DNA of 33,479 bases from an uncultured Campylobacter sp. (GCF_905372745.1 NZ_CAJPQR010000024.1:1-33479); one strand, 5' to 3'; positions 1-8,967 are shown, counted from the first letter of the stretch. The notes: a model not told the origin generated them from the sequence alone. A program made the numbers and translations.

Positions 1-110
1 GAATAGATGATAACGGCATTAAAGATTGGATAGCCTATCCTAATCAATTTGTCGAAAATGAAAATAAAATTTTAGAGTTTTTACAAGAGATAAACGCGAT
101 AAGGATGTAG
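1..110 (+). CDS. 3' end of an upstream gene, probably cas8b (partial)
   Basis: An open frame runs from base 3 to a TAG at 108-110 and gives a 35-residue C-terminal tail ending in LQEINAIRM. It stops one base before the ATG of the next gene, so it belongs to the same operon. In type I-B loci the gene ahead of the small subunit and cas7 is normally cas8b (large subunit), occasionally cas6. The tail is too short to identify by itself, so the cas8b name is inferred from position only. Confidence 0.55.
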   Translation, partial: IDDNGIKDWIAYPNQFVENENKILEFLQEINAIRM

Positions 111-111
111 A

Positions 112-528
112 ATGAAACTTTTTTCTGATTATTTTGAGGGGCTACTAGAAAAACAGTCTGATTATTTTAAAGATGATCTAATCAAGGGTGCTTATTTGAT
201 AGGCGCTTATTCAAAGAGTATTATAAATAGTTCTTTTACATCAGAAGTTTCTAAAGAAAATAAGACGTTTGAAAAGTGGCTTTCAAATCAAAAAGTAATA
301 GCGCCGAATTTAAAGAAAATTTTTAATAAAGCAAATGAATTTGAAAGAAAACTAAAGCTAGGTAGTGCGACAAATAGTGATCTGTCGCAGCTGATAACTA
401 CGCATTTTTGCAATGAAAAAGGTAAGAGCGTTTCTCGCTATGAAATTTCATTTGCATTTATACGAGGCATGAACGACTACGTTAAATTTAAAAAAGATAA
501 TCAACAATCAGGAGAAAATAATGAGTGA
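112..528 (+). CDS. Stand-alone small-subunit-like Cas protein (Cas8b C-terminal-domain-like, Cas11b candidate)
   Basis: A 138-aa, mostly helical, charged protein encoded directly ahead of cas7, whose ATG overlaps this gene's end by 8 bases. Two stretches resemble the C-terminal helical domain of Csh1/Cas8b: the YLIGAYSKSII segment near residues 28-38 and the SFAFIRGMNDYVKFKK segment near residues 113-128. In many type I-B systems this domain lies inside Cas8b and is also made separately as Cas11b from an internal start. Here it appears as its own gene. It would line the Cascade belly along the Cas7 filament. The assignment rests on position and remembered family patterns, so it is moderate; a lineage-specific accessory subunit is the alternative. 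Confidence 0.55.
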   Translation: MKLFSDYFEGLLEKQSDYFKDDLIKGAYLIGAYSKSIINSSFTSEVSKENKTFEKWLSNQKVIAPNLKKIFNKANEFERKLKLGSATNSDLSQLITTHFCNEKGKSVSRYEISFAFIRGMNDYVKFKKDNQQSGENNE

Positions 529-1396
529 GATAGCAAAACATAGCGAAATTTTGTTTTTATGGGACGCAAAGATGACAAATCCTAACGGAGATATGTTAAA
601 CGACAATGCGCCAAGATACGATGAGAGCGACAGAAAAGCTATCGTGAGCGACGTAAGAGTAAAGCGAACCATCAGGGATGATCTGCAACACAGAAAGTCT
701 CAAACCATATTTGTAAATAATGCCGAACAGGTACAGTCGGCAGAAACTAGATTTGCCGAAGTAAAGAAAATTTTAGGCGAATTAGACGATAAAAAGGCAT
801 TTTTAAGCTGCATAGACAATAGACTTTTTGGAGGCGTGGCACCAAGAAGCAATATACAAATCATAGGCGCAGTGCAATTTTCTTGGGCTAAATCGCTAAA
901 CGAGACAGAGACTGTTTTTTCACAAGGCACAGCAGCATTCGGTGGCGATACAGCTAAGTCTAAATCACTTAGAACCGACAACTACATACCGTATGGCTTA
1001 TTTGCCATGTATGGCACTATAAATTCACTAAATGCTGCCAAATCAAACGCTAGCGAAGAAGATGTCGCACAAATGCTTGACTCGATGTGGCAAGGTACAA
1101 AGCTACTAAACACAAGAAGTAAGGTCGGTCAAAAGCCAAGAATGCTTATTAGAGTGATCTATAAAGACGCTTATATGATAGGCTTACTTGACGAGCTTGT
1201 AAAGCTAGACAATAAAGATTCCGATCAGATCAGAAGCATTGACGAGTGCGAGTTAAATTTTACAGCTCTTACTAGATCGCTAAAAAATATGAGCCAAAAG
1301 ATAGAAAAGGTTGTAATCTTTTACGATGACTCCCTTAGGGAGTATGTGGATCAGTTTAAAGAGCCGGGGCTAGAAATAGACGCAAGAGAGCTATAA
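521..1396 (+). CDS. cas7: Cas7 (Csh2 family), type I-B Cascade backbone
   Basis: A 291-aa RAMP protein that forms the crRNA-binding filament of the type I-B Cascade complex in the cytoplasm. The N-terminus contains the characteristic NPNGDMLNDNAPRYDE block (about residues 20-35), where Csh2 proteins carry NPNGDP-type motifs, followed by RTIRDDL. The length is usual for the family. The ATG at 521 is preceded by GGAGAA at 511-516. The gene overlaps the previous gene by 8 bases, and its TAA shares a base with the cas5 ATG, so translational coupling is likely. Confidence 0.93.
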   Translation: MSEIAKHSEILFLWDAKMTNPNGDMLNDNAPRYDESDRKAIVSDVRVKRTIRDDLQHRKSQTIFVNNAEQVQSAETRFAEVKKILGELDDKKAFLSCIDNRLFGGVAPRSNIQIIGAVQFSWAKSLNETETVFSQGTAAFGGDTAKSKSLRTDNYIPYGLFAMYGTINSLNAAKSNASEEDVAQMLDSMWQGTKLLNTRSKVGQKPRMLIRVIYKDAYMIGLLDELVKLDNKDSDQIRSIDECELNFTALTRSLKNMSQKIEKVVIFYDDSLREYVDQFKEPGLEIDAREL

Positions 1397-2136
1397 TGTT
1401 TGCATTTAAAATTTGGGGTAAATTTGCTTGTTTTAGAGATCCTTTGGGGATTAGTCAAAATATCACTTTACCTATCCCGCCAAAGACTACGATTTGCGGT
1501 ATGTTGGCGGCTTTACTCGGCATAGATAATTATTTAAACGATGATAGATTTGACGACTTTAAATATAGCGTAATCCTAGATGCTCCTATTTTAAAAAAGA
1601 GTTTTTCGCAAAATTATATAAACGACTATACGAAATTTACAAAGTCTCATCTAAATAGTTTGCTCAAATTTGATATGCAAAAAATCTCGCTTGGTTTGCG
1701 TGACAATAAGGCTCCTCAAAAACCAATAAATAGAGAACTCTTGATTTATCCGAAGTATATAATTTTTATTGATAAATTTAAGCTCGAAGACGAAGCGATT
1801 TATAATCTAAAAAATCGAATTTCCAAATTCCCTTTTTATCTTGGCAATAGCGAATTTGCCGGGAATTTTGAGTTTATGGAGATAGTAAATTTTACAAACA
1901 AAAATTTTGATGAGGTAAGTATTGACTCGTTTGTACCGCAAAGCAAGGCGCATAATATATGCTTTGACGAAAATATTTTATACTCGCCAATCTGCTTTGC
2001 CGGAAGCCTAGATAACGATAGATCTCCAAAAACGCACATAAATTTGATATTTTCAAACAACCAAATAAAGGCAAAAAATATAGAGGCTTGCGAGGTGATT
2101 TGCGCCCAAAAAACTTATCGCTGCATATTTGTATGA
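1396..2136 (+). CDS. cas5: Cas5 (type I-B, Cas5h-like), Cascade subunit
   Basis: A 246-aa Cas5-type RAMP protein, expected to cap the 5' handle of the crRNA in Cascade. The N-terminus MFAFKIWGKFACFRDP followed by LPIPPKTTICGMLAALLG is typical of Cas5: an opening beta strand, the F-R-D/P turn, then PPKTT-GMLAALLG. The start overlaps the cas7 stop by one base and the end overlaps cas3 through ATGA. The codon content is AT-rich, like cas7 and cas3 and unlike the downstream cas4-cas2-cas1. Confidence 0.9.
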   Translation: MFAFKIWGKFACFRDPLGISQNITLPIPPKTTICGMLAALLGIDNYLNDDRFDDFKYSVILDAPILKKSFSQNYINDYTKFTKSHLNSLLKFDMQKISLGLRDNKAPQKPINRELLIYPKYIIFIDKFKLEDEAIYNLKNRISKFPFYLGNSEFAGNFEFMEIVNFTNKNFDEVSIDSFVPQSKAHNICFDENILYSPICFAGSLDNDRSPKTHINLIFSNNQIKAKNIEACEVICAQKTYRCIFV

Positions 2137-4346
2137 TGCAAATTTCAGACGCTTTTAACTCCCACCCGCAAAAATCATACAACTCGCACATTAAAAATAT
2201 AGCCGACAGCTTTGATGACGATGAGCACAAGGAGGCTGCATCTTTTCACGATCTAGCCAAAATTTCACAAAAATTTCAAGACTATATAAATTTAGACGCT
2301 AAAAATTTTACCTCGGCAGATGAATTTGAAAAAGCGCGGCAAAAGCTAAAAACTACGCACACGCTAGAAAGCGCTTTTATATACTTTTTTACTAGAGCTA
2401 ACAAAGATATAAATTTCTTGGCAAATTTCTTTGCTATCTTAAAGCACCACTCTGATTTGCCGGATATAGACTACTTTCTCTCAAATACAGGATCTACAAA
2501 AGCAAAAGCAACAGATAGACTCAAAAAGATAGACGAGATAGCTCAAAGAGCAAATTTGGATATCGATATAGATCTCTACGACTTTGTGGATTATTTTTTA
2601 GACTTGGAAAATGAACTACCAAAATATTACGGTTTGGAGAGCTTTTTTATTTTTAAAAAAAGATACTCAAGGCTCATTTTAGCCGATAAATTTGAAGCTA
2701 TTTTTTCAGAAAGCTATCAAAATTTAGCCGTTTTAAATGCCAAAAAGATAGATCTTTACATAAACCAAATAAAGAGAATAATAGCCGCCAAAAAGCAAGA
2801 TGATTATAAAGACAAGGCGAGAGAGATTATATTTAAAAATTTTAACTCCAATAAAGACAAGAAAACATTTCTTATAAAGGCGCCAACAGGTATCGGCAAA
2901 ACATTTTTGGCATTAAATTTAGCCTTAGAAATAGCTAGAAACGGCAACAAAAGGCGCATCATAACGGCTATACCTTTTACATCTATCATAGATCAAACGC
3001 ACGCCGAGTATCAAAAAATCATAGCAGATCAAGACGTTTTAAAGTATCACCATCTAACAAGCTATAAAAGCCAAAACGACGATGAACAAGAGCAGTTTAT
3101 GCAAAAGGTATTCTTAGCCGACGTCTGGCATGAAAATTTTATAGTTACGACTTTTAACCAGCTATTTTTTACTTTTTTTTCAAACCATAATAAAGACAAT
3201 CTCAAGCTTGAAACCCTTCGAGATAGCGTCGTTATAATAGACGAGATACAAAATATTCCGCGAGTGCTGCTAAAATCCATCGCAGCTGCCTTTAACGAAT
3301 TTTCAAAAAGATACGATATCCATTTTATAATCATGTCGGCAACTATGCCTCATATCGCAGCTGAGTTAGAGAGTTTTACCGAGCTTTCGGAGCCCATATT
3401 ATATAGGCGCGAAAAAGATAGATATAATATTATTTATAAGCCTGAGATAAAGGGGTTTGCTGACTTGATAAATGAAATTTTAAAGCATCAAGAAGAGAGC
3501 GCGCTTTGCGTTGTAAATACCATTTCAAAAGCCAAAAAGCTATACGAAGCTCTAAAAAATAGCAGTGAAAACAGCATATATCTTTTGACGACACACCAGA
3601 TCCCACTTCACAGAGTACAAATAATAGACGAGATAAAAGAAAAACTTGAAAGTGGCGAGAAAATTACCCTAGTCGCCACTCAGCTCATAGAAGCTGGAGT
3701 TGATCTTAGTTTCGACGTGGGATTTCGCGAATTTGCACCCATTGGCGCCATCATCCAGGCCGCCGGTAGAGTAAATCGCAACGCCACATCTAGCAAGCCG
3801 GCAAAGGTCGTGGTTTTTGACTATTTAGACGGCAAACCATTTCCGTATCACGATATAGATCTGCAAGAAGATAAGGTAAAAGAAATTTTAGTTCGCTCCA
3901 TAAAAGAGAGCGAAATTTATCAAATTTTAGAGAGCTATTTTCAGAGCACCAAAGACGAAACGACGAGCATAGATCTACTAAGCCTTGCTAAAGAGTTAAA
4001 ATTTCAAACTCTATTTGATAAATTTAATACCAACTTCATGCCAAAACAAGACTACAAAGTGTCGCTCTTTATAGAACAGCATGATGGTCATTTTAATGAA
4101 TTTTTAGAAAAACGAGAGGCGCTTTTAGCTTCTGACAAAGATAAATTTATCATCTTGGCAAATATCAAAGAGCTTGAAAAGGAGCTAGCGCTATATACCA
4201 TTGCAGTTGGCAAAAATATGCTTGAAAATATAAAGCCATACACAAGAGAGTTTTTTGGCAGATATGTTTTAGCGCCTAGCGATTTTTATAATAAATTTGA
4301 CGGATTCATGCCTGAGCTAACGGCAGCAGACGAGGTATTTGACTAA
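2133..4346 (+). CDS. cas3: Cas3 HD nuclease-helicase
   Basis: A 737-aa fused HD nuclease and superfamily-2 helicase that Cascade recruits to unwind and degrade target DNA. The HD domain has H19, then H39-D40 with K43 (SFHDLAK), and a further HH pair in LKHHSDLP. The helicase has a Walker A loop APTGIGKT (about 250-257), motif II DEIQ at 370-373, SAT motif III in IIMSATMP, and motif VI QAAGRVNRN. DEIQ in place of DEAH is common in this subtype. The ATG at 2133 is chosen because it overlaps the cas5 stop as ATGA; an in-frame TTG at 2088 would add 15 residues deep inside cas5. The stop overlaps the cas4 start by one base. Confidence 0.95.
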   Translation: MMQISDAFNSHPQKSYNSHIKNIADSFDDDEHKEAASFHDLAKISQKFQDYINLDAKNFTSADEFEKARQKLKTTHTLESAFIYFFTRANKDINFLANFFAILKHHSDLPDIDYFLSNTGSTKAKATDRLKKIDEIAQRANLDIDIDLYDFVDYFLDLENELPKYYGLESFFIFKKRYSRLILADKFEAIFSESYQNLAVLNAKKIDLYINQIKRIIAAKKQDDYKDKAREIIFKNFNSNKDKKTFLIKAPTGIGKTFLALNLALEIARNGNKRRIITAIPFTSIIDQTHAEYQKIIADQDVLKYHHLTSYKSQNDDEQEQFMQKVFLADVWHENFIVTTFNQLFFTFFSNHNKDNLKLETLRDSVVIIDEIQNIPRVLLKSIAAAFNEFSKRYDIHFIIMSATMPHIAAELESFTELSEPILYRREKDRYNIIYKPEIKGFADLINEILKHQEESALCVVNTISKAKKLYEALKNSSENSIYLLTTHQIPLHRVQIIDEIKEKLESGEKITLVATQLIEAGVDLSFDVGFREFAPIGAIIQAAGRVNRNATSSKPAKVVVFDYLDGKPFPYHDIDLQEDKVKEILVRSIKESEIYQILESYFQSTKDETTSIDLLSLAKELKFQTLFDKFNTNFMPKQDYKVSLFIEQHDGHFNEFLEKREALLASDKDKFIILANIKELEKELALYTIAVGKNMLENIKPYTREFFGRYVLAPSDFYNKFDGFMPELTAADEVFD

Positions 4347-4846
4347 TGTTTTGCAAAGACCAAATCACCGGTACGCTCGTGAATTATTACGTTACCTGCA
4401 AACGTGAGGCGTGGCTTTACGCACACCATATCCACGCAGATCAAGAGGATGAAAACGTGCTGATGGGCAAGGCGCTGGCGGAGATCAAAGAGAGCGATTT
4501 GCAGGAGTTTGCATTTTCAAATTTGAAATTCGACAAACTTTCCAAGCAGCGCGGACATTATCTCATCACCGAATACAAAAAGAGCCTAAAAAACGAGCTT
4601 GCGGGCAAGATGCAGCTACTTTTTTACATCTATCTTTTAAAAACGGGCTTAAATTTAAAAGAGGTAAAAGGCAAACTAATCAGCGGTAAAAAGGTGATTT
4701 TGGTAGAGGATAGTAGCGAAAATTTCGCTCTAATCGAGCAAATTTTAGGCGAGATAACGTCGCTTGCGAACCTAGAGCGACCGCCGAAATTTACGCAGGG
4801 CAAATTTTGTGCAAACTGCGCTTATAGCGGATATTGCGCGAGTTAA
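4346..4846 (+). CDS. cas4: Cas4 exonuclease-like adaptation protein
   Basis: A 166-aa RecB-like protein that normally trims pre-spacers and selects PAM ends with Cas1-Cas2. Four cysteines for an iron-sulfur cluster are present: C18 (TCKREAWL) and C155, C158 and C164 near the C-terminus. Nuclease motifs seen are D63 (FDKLSK), the E76-Y-K78 motif (ITEYKK) and the Q90-x3-Y94 motif. The usual GxxxHE motif reads GKALAE at 41-46, so the motif-I histidine seems to be replaced by alanine. The coding sequence is visibly more GC-rich than cas7-cas5-cas3, beginning almost exactly at this gene. Confidence 0.88.
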   Translation: MFCKDQITGTLVNYYVTCKREAWLYAHHIHADQEDENVLMGKALAEIKESDLQEFAFSNLKFDKLSKQRGHYLITEYKKSLKNELAGKMQLLFYIYLLKTGLNLKEVKGKLISGKKVILVEDSSENFALIEQILGEITSLANLERPPKFTQGKFCANCAYSGYCAS

Positions 4847-4857
4847 AATTTAGAAAA

Positions 4858-5136
4858 ATGTACGTGATTTTATTTTACGACATCGCCGGCACCGAGCAAA
4901 AAGAGAAAAACAACGCAAACCGCATCAGAAAGGCGGTCGAGAAGTTTTTGCCGCGCGTGCAGTTTTCCGTTTTTGAAGGCGAGATTCGCGAGAGCGATTT
5001 TAAAAAACTAAGCGCGGTTTTGCAAAAAGAGTGCATTACGCAGCTTGATTCTATCGTGATTTACACGTTTAATTCGCTGAAATACTCCAAGCGTATCGTA
5101 ATCGGGCAGGATAAAAGCGGCGCGCTGTTTAGTTAA
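4858..5136 (+). CDS. cas2: Cas2, spacer integration complex subunit
   Basis: A 92-aa ferredoxin-fold Cas2, the dimeric core of the Cas1-Cas2 integrase. The opening MYVILFYDIAG carries the conserved aspartate D8 after the first strand, and VQFSVFEGEI is the standard second motif. The ATG at 4858, 11 bases after the cas4 stop, is preferred because it gives the canonical Cas2 N-terminus; the longer frame uses a TTG at 4834 inside cas4. The ribosome binding site is weak. cas2 precedes cas1 here, whereas type I-B loci usually read cas4-cas1-cas2. Confidence 0.92.
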   Translation: MYVILFYDIAGTEQKEKNNANRIRKAVEKFLPRVQFSVFEGEIRESDFKKLSAVLQKECITQLDSIVIYTFNSLKYSKRIVIGQDKSGALFS

Positions 5137-5204
5137 ATTTGCTCGCGTAAATTTGCCGAATTTGACGGCAGCGCTTGAAATCTAGGCTAAATTTAAGGAA
5201 AGAG

Positions 5205-6203
5205 ATGCAAAAAAGCGACAGGACGCATTTTATTTTGAGCGCAGGCAGGCTTCGCAGGCAAGATAACAATATCTATTTTGATAAATTTGACGATGAGGGC
5301 GCGGTCGTCGCCAGCAAAATTTTGCCGATAAACGCGATCGATGAAATTTACGTGCTGGCAAAAGTGCAGATCGACACCTACACTATGGCGTTTTTGGCCG
5401 ATAATAACATCCTTTTGCACGTTTTTAGCCCGCATCAGAGCTTTCGCGGCAACTTTTATCCAAACACCTCAAACTCGGTCAATAAAAGCGGCTTTGTGCT
5501 GCTAAATCAGGTTCGCGCTTTTGACGATCCGCTTAAGCGCGCCTACATCGCCCGCGAGATCACTCGCGCACACATCCTAAACGACGCAGCAAACTGTAAA
5601 AGGCACGGCGTGAAATTTGACGTCTCGCCCCACATAGAGGCGCTAAACGCCGCAGAGGACGTGCCTGCGATAATGGCAGTGGAAGGGGCGTTTCAAAAGC
5701 TCTACTACGAAAAATGGAACGAGATAATCGCGGATCAAAAAAGCTTTAAATTTACCGTCCGCTCCAAGCGCCCGCCCGCCGATAAAATCAACAGCTTCAT
5801 AAGCTACGTAAATACGCGCATTTACAACGTCTGCCTCAGCGAAATTTACAAAACCGAGCTTGATCCGCGCATCGGCTTTTTGCACGAGCCAAACTACCGC
5901 GCGCTGAGCTTACACCTCGATCTTGCCGAGATTTTTAAGCCGATTTTGGGCGATACGCTGATTTTTAGCATGCTAAATAAAAAAGAGATCACCGCAAAGG
6001 ACTTTCAAACCGACGCCGGTCGGATAAAATTTAGCAACGACGCCGTGCAAAAGATCGAGCTAAAAATGATCGCAAGGCTTGGCGAAACGGTCTCGCTGGG
6101 CGGGCGCGATCTCACATGGCGGCAGGTGATCCGCCGCGAGGCAAATCAGATCAAAAAATGTATCTGCGAAGATGTGCCTTATGAGGGGCTAGTTTGGAGC
6201 TAG
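5205..6203 (+). CDS. cas1: Cas1 integrase
   Basis: A 332-aa metal-dependent integrase that inserts new spacers with Cas2. The N-terminal beta domain is followed by the helical catalytic domain with E160 (AVEGAFQ), H227 (GFLHEPNY) and D239 (LHLDLAEIFKP), matching the family E/H/D site. RPPADKINSFISYVNT is the conserved arginine-asparagine helix. The start is set at the ATG at 5205 because AAGGAAAG lies just upstream; the longer frame begins with a TTG at 5175. A 68-base gap separates it from cas2, and codon use is GC-rich like the core genome. Confidence 0.93.
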   Translation: MQKSDRTHFILSAGRLRRQDNNIYFDKFDDEGAVVASKILPINAIDEIYVLAKVQIDTYTMAFLADNNILLHVFSPHQSFRGNFYPNTSNSVNKSGFVLLNQVRAFDDPLKRAYIAREITRAHILNDAANCKRHGVKFDVSPHIEALNAAEDVPAIMAVEGAFQKLYYEKWNEIIADQKSFKFTVRSKRPPADKINSFISYVNTRIYNVCLSEIYKTELDPRIGFLHEPNYRALSLHLDLAEIFKPILGDTLIFSMLNKKEITAKDFQTDAGRIKFSNDAVQKIELKMIARLGETVSLGGRDLTWRQVIRREANQIKKCICEDVPYEGLVWS

Positions 6204-6560
6204 ATTTAAGCTAGGGCGATAAATTTATGCGCCGCGCAAAGCGATGCTTAAATTTACGTTTATTGTAAAACTTCATTTGCCACGTAAACGGCGGCTAATT
6301 TATCGCAGGCAAATAAGCAAAACGTCGCGCGCATAAAAATCGCCGTAAAAGCCGCGTCCGTCGTCATAAACGCGCAAAGCGGTAAATTTAGGCAAGCTAA
6401 ATTTAGCTTAGGCGTTTTGGTTAAATTTAATCAAAATCAAACTAGCTTTGGCGATTTAAGCGCATCAAAGCCGCCCAAAAACCTAAAAAATGCCTAAATT
6501 TATCAATTTTTTGCTACAATTAGAATTTTTAAAATCTACAAAAATTTAGGAGAAATTTCT
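6204..6560 (+). other. Non-coding region between cas1 and accB
   Basis: There is no credible open frame and no CRISPR repeats. The stretch contains many copies of AAATTTA, including a perfect palindrome built on GCTAAATTTAGC near 6395, which is typical of spacers in this genome. The right end holds the accB promoter and ribosome binding site. Confidence 0.7.
6515..6553 (+). promoter_or_regulatory. Predicted accB promoter -10 box and ribosome binding site
   Basis: TACAAT at 6515-6520 sits behind a T-rich stretch, the usual form of sigma-70 promoters in Campylobacter, which often lack a clear -35 box. A strong AGGAGA ribosome binding site follows at 6548-6553, seven bases before the accB ATG. 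No alternative promoter is evident for the accB-accC pair. Confidence 0.6.
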
Positions 6561-7013
6561 ATGAAAAAAGAAGACATAAAAGAGCTGATCGAGTTTTTTA
6601 ACGACATGGATATGAACCGCATAAAGATAAAAAGCGGGGATTTCGAGGTCGAGCTTGAAAAATTCGCCGACTGCTGCGAGCTGCCAAAGCCCGTCATCCA
6701 GGCTCCCGCCCCGACTCCGACTCCTGTAAACGTGGTGGTAAACTCAGAGGTCAAAGCTCCTGCTAATTCTCCAAAAGACAGCATAAAATCGCCTATGGTA
6801 GGTACTTTCTACGCTGCTCCAAGCCCCGGCGCGGCACCGTTTGTCAAAGTAGGCCAGCGCGTGAGAAAAGGCGACGTCGTAGGCATCATAGAAGCGATGA
6901 AGATCATGAACGAGATCGAGGCCGAATTTGACTGCCAGATCACCGAACTGCTCGTTTCCGACGGTCAGCCGGTCGAGTTTGGCTTGCCGCTATTTGGCGT
7001 GGAGAAAATTTGA
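6561..7013 (+). CDS. accB: Biotin carboxyl carrier protein of acetyl-CoA carboxylase
   Basis: A 150-aa carrier whose biotinylated lysine shuttles carboxyl groups from AccC to the carboxyltransferase in fatty acid synthesis. The C-terminal biotinyl domain begins at IKSPMVGTFYAAPSPGAAPFVKVG and carries the biotin-attachment motif EAMKIMNE near residues 113-120. The N-terminal KKEDIKELIEFFNDMD segment and a proline-rich linker (about 50-70) are typical. The stop overlaps the accC start as TGATG, so the two are coupled. The synteny matches C. jejuni Cj1291c-Cj1290c. Confidence 0.97.
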   Translation: MKKEDIKELIEFFNDMDMNRIKIKSGDFEVELEKFADCCELPKPVIQAPAPTPTPVNVVVNSEVKAPANSPKDSIKSPMVGTFYAAPSPGAAPFVKVGQRVRKGDVVGIIEAMKIMNEIEAEFDCQITELLVSDGQPVEFGLPLFGVEKI

Positions 7014-8344
7014 TGGAAATAAAAAGAATTTTAATCGCAAATCGCGGCGAAATCGCGCTGCGAGCCTTGCGAACGATAAAGGAAATGGGCAAAGAAGCAG
7101 TCGTGGTCTACTCCACGGCCGATAAAGACGCGCTCTACGTCAAATACGCCGACGTGGCGATTTGCATCGGCAAGGAGCGCTCAAGCGACAGCTACCTAAA
7201 TATCCCCGCAATCATTAGCGCGGCCGAAATCAGTGAAGCCGACGCGATATTTCCGGGCTACGGATTTTTAAGCGAAAATCAAAATTTCGTCGAAATTTGC
7301 TCGCACCATAAGCTAAAATTTATCGGTCCTAGCGTAGCCGCGATGGCGCTGATGAGCGATAAAAGCAAAGCAAAGCAAGTTATGCAGCGCGCGGGCGTTC
7401 CCGTGATCCCCGGCTCTGACGGCGCGGTAGCCGACACCAAAGCGGCCAAAGAGCTAGCTAAAAAAATCGGCTATCCAGTCATCCTAAAAGCAGCAGCCGG
7501 CGGCGGCGGACGCGGCATGCGCGTGGTCGAGCGCGAAGAGGATATCGAAAAGGCGTTTTGGTCGGCCGAGAGCGAGGCGATGAGCGCGTTTGGCGATGGA
7601 ACGATGTATATGGAAAAATACATCCTAAACCCGCGCCACATCGAGGTTCAGATCATCGGCGACAGCCACGGCAACGTCCTGCATATCGGCGAGCGCGACT
7701 GCTCTATGCAGCGTCGCCACCAAAAACTGATCGAAGAAAGTCCCGCGATACTACTGGACGAAGCGACGCGAGAGAGGCTACACGAAACCGCGATAAAAGC
7801 GGCAAAAGCTATCGGTTACGAGGGTGCGGGAACGTTTGAGTTTTTAGTCGATAAAAATTTGGATTTTTACTTCATCGAAATGAACACGCGCCTGCAAGTC
7901 GAGCACTGCGTGAGCGAGATGGTAAGCGGCCTAGACATCATCGAGCTAATGATAAAAGTAGCCCAGGGCGAGGCGCTACCGCCGCAAGAGAGCATCACGC
8001 TAAAAGGCCACGCCATCGAGTGCCGCATCACGGCCGAGGATCCAAATACGTTTACGCCAAGTCCAGGCAAGATAACAAAATACGTCTGCCCCGGCGGCCG
8101 AAACGTGCGTATGGATAGCCACATCTATCAGGACTACTCGATCCCGCCGTACTACGACAGTATGATCGGCAAACTCATCGTCTGGGATACCGACCGCAAC
8201 CGCGCGATACGCAAAATGAAGGTCGCGCTAGAACAGCTCGTTATAAGCGGCATCAAAACCACGCGAGACTTTCATATAGCGATGATGGAAAATCGCGATT
8301 TCATCGAAAACAACTACGATACTAACTACCTCTCCCGCCATTAA
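7013..8344 (+). CDS. accC: Biotin carboxylase subunit of acetyl-CoA carboxylase
   Basis: A 443-aa ATP-grasp enzyme that carboxylates biotin on AccB using ATP and bicarbonate. The N-terminus IKRILIANRGEIALRALRT, the glycine-rich ATP loop AAAGGGGRGMRVV (about 160-172), the ERDCSMQRRHQKLIEE core and the EMNTRLQVEHCVSE catalytic stretch are all intact, and the length is standard. The ATG at 7013 overlaps the accB stop; a TTG one codon earlier is less likely. It is the second gene of a two-gene operon. Confidence 0.97.
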   Translation: MEIKRILIANRGEIALRALRTIKEMGKEAVVVYSTADKDALYVKYADVAICIGKERSSDSYLNIPAIISAAEISEADAIFPGYGFLSENQNFVEICSHHKLKFIGPSVAAMALMSDKSKAKQVMQRAGVPVIPGSDGAVADTKAAKELAKKIGYPVILKAAAGGGGRGMRVVEREEDIEKAFWSAESEAMSAFGDGTMYMEKYILNPRHIEVQIIGDSHGNVLHIGERDCSMQRRHQKLIEESPAILLDEATRERLHETAIKAAKAIGYEGAGTFEFLVDKNLDFYFIEMNTRLQVEHCVSEMVSGLDIIELMIKVAQGEALPPQESITLKGHAIECRITAEDPNTFTPSPGKITKYVCPGGRNVRMDSHIYQDYSIPPYYDSMIGKLIVWDTDRNRAIRKMKVALEQLVISGIKTTRDFHIAMMENRDFIENNYDTNYLSRH

Positions 8345-8967
8345 ATTTACGGGCCGGACGGATATGTATTTTTACCTTGCCCAGCGGTCAAAAGGCTGCG
8401 GGCTAGGTAAACCTGGCTCAAATTCGCTTTATTTAAAAACAGACTGAGACATTTTGGGGCGGACGGATAAATTTGCCGATACGTTTTATTTATAAACTTT
8501 ACGGCGCTTACCGCGGCGATGTCAGGCAAAATCAAATTTATCCCGGCAAAATCGGCGACTTAAAATCAATCCAATTTCATTTACGCTAAATTTAGAGTTT
8601 GCCGGGCGCCTCCGCCGAGAGATAACCAAATTTATCTTGCGCCTTCTAAAATCGTTTTAACGGGCGGAATTTGACGCATAAGCTTTAAAGCGATTTTGAG
8701 TTTTAAATTTAGCCGCAAATCCGCCAAACCCTAAAAACGCAAATTCGGTTATAGGCATTACTTTATCCGTGGCAAAACGGCGCCGCAAAAACCCGTATGA
8801 TTTTGCCTAGCTTTTGCCCCGCCGCGCCTAAAATAAATTCGAGAAAAAATCGGCGCGGCGGTTTAGGTAAGACAGGCGATTTGCGGCCGTTTTTCAAAGG
8901 CTTGCGGTAAAACGCCGCTTTTAGTCTAAATTTAGATTTTGCGGCGACTAAATTAAAAGCCTAAATT
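8345..8967. other. Non-coding region between convergent accC and a DUF3137 gene
   Basis: About 620 bases with no convincing gene on either strand and many TAAATTTA words. A perfect 10-bp inverted repeat CCGCCGCGCC (8819-8828) with GGCGCGGCGG (8852-8861) could form a hairpin with a 23-base loop and may serve the convergent genes as a transcription end, but there is no T tract directly after it. The 9-mer GGACGGATA occurs near 8355 and again near 8460. Confidence 0.55.

Noticed and set aside
6204..6560. Possible CRISPR array next to cas1
   Set aside because: No repeated unit of 25-40 bases with regular spacing occurs here or elsewhere in the window; only short AAATTTA words recur.
8347..8535. 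62-codon minus-strand frame in the accC downstream spacer
   Set aside because: It has no ribosome site, no neighbour in an operon and no family resemblance; it lies in TAAATTTA-rich spacer sequence.
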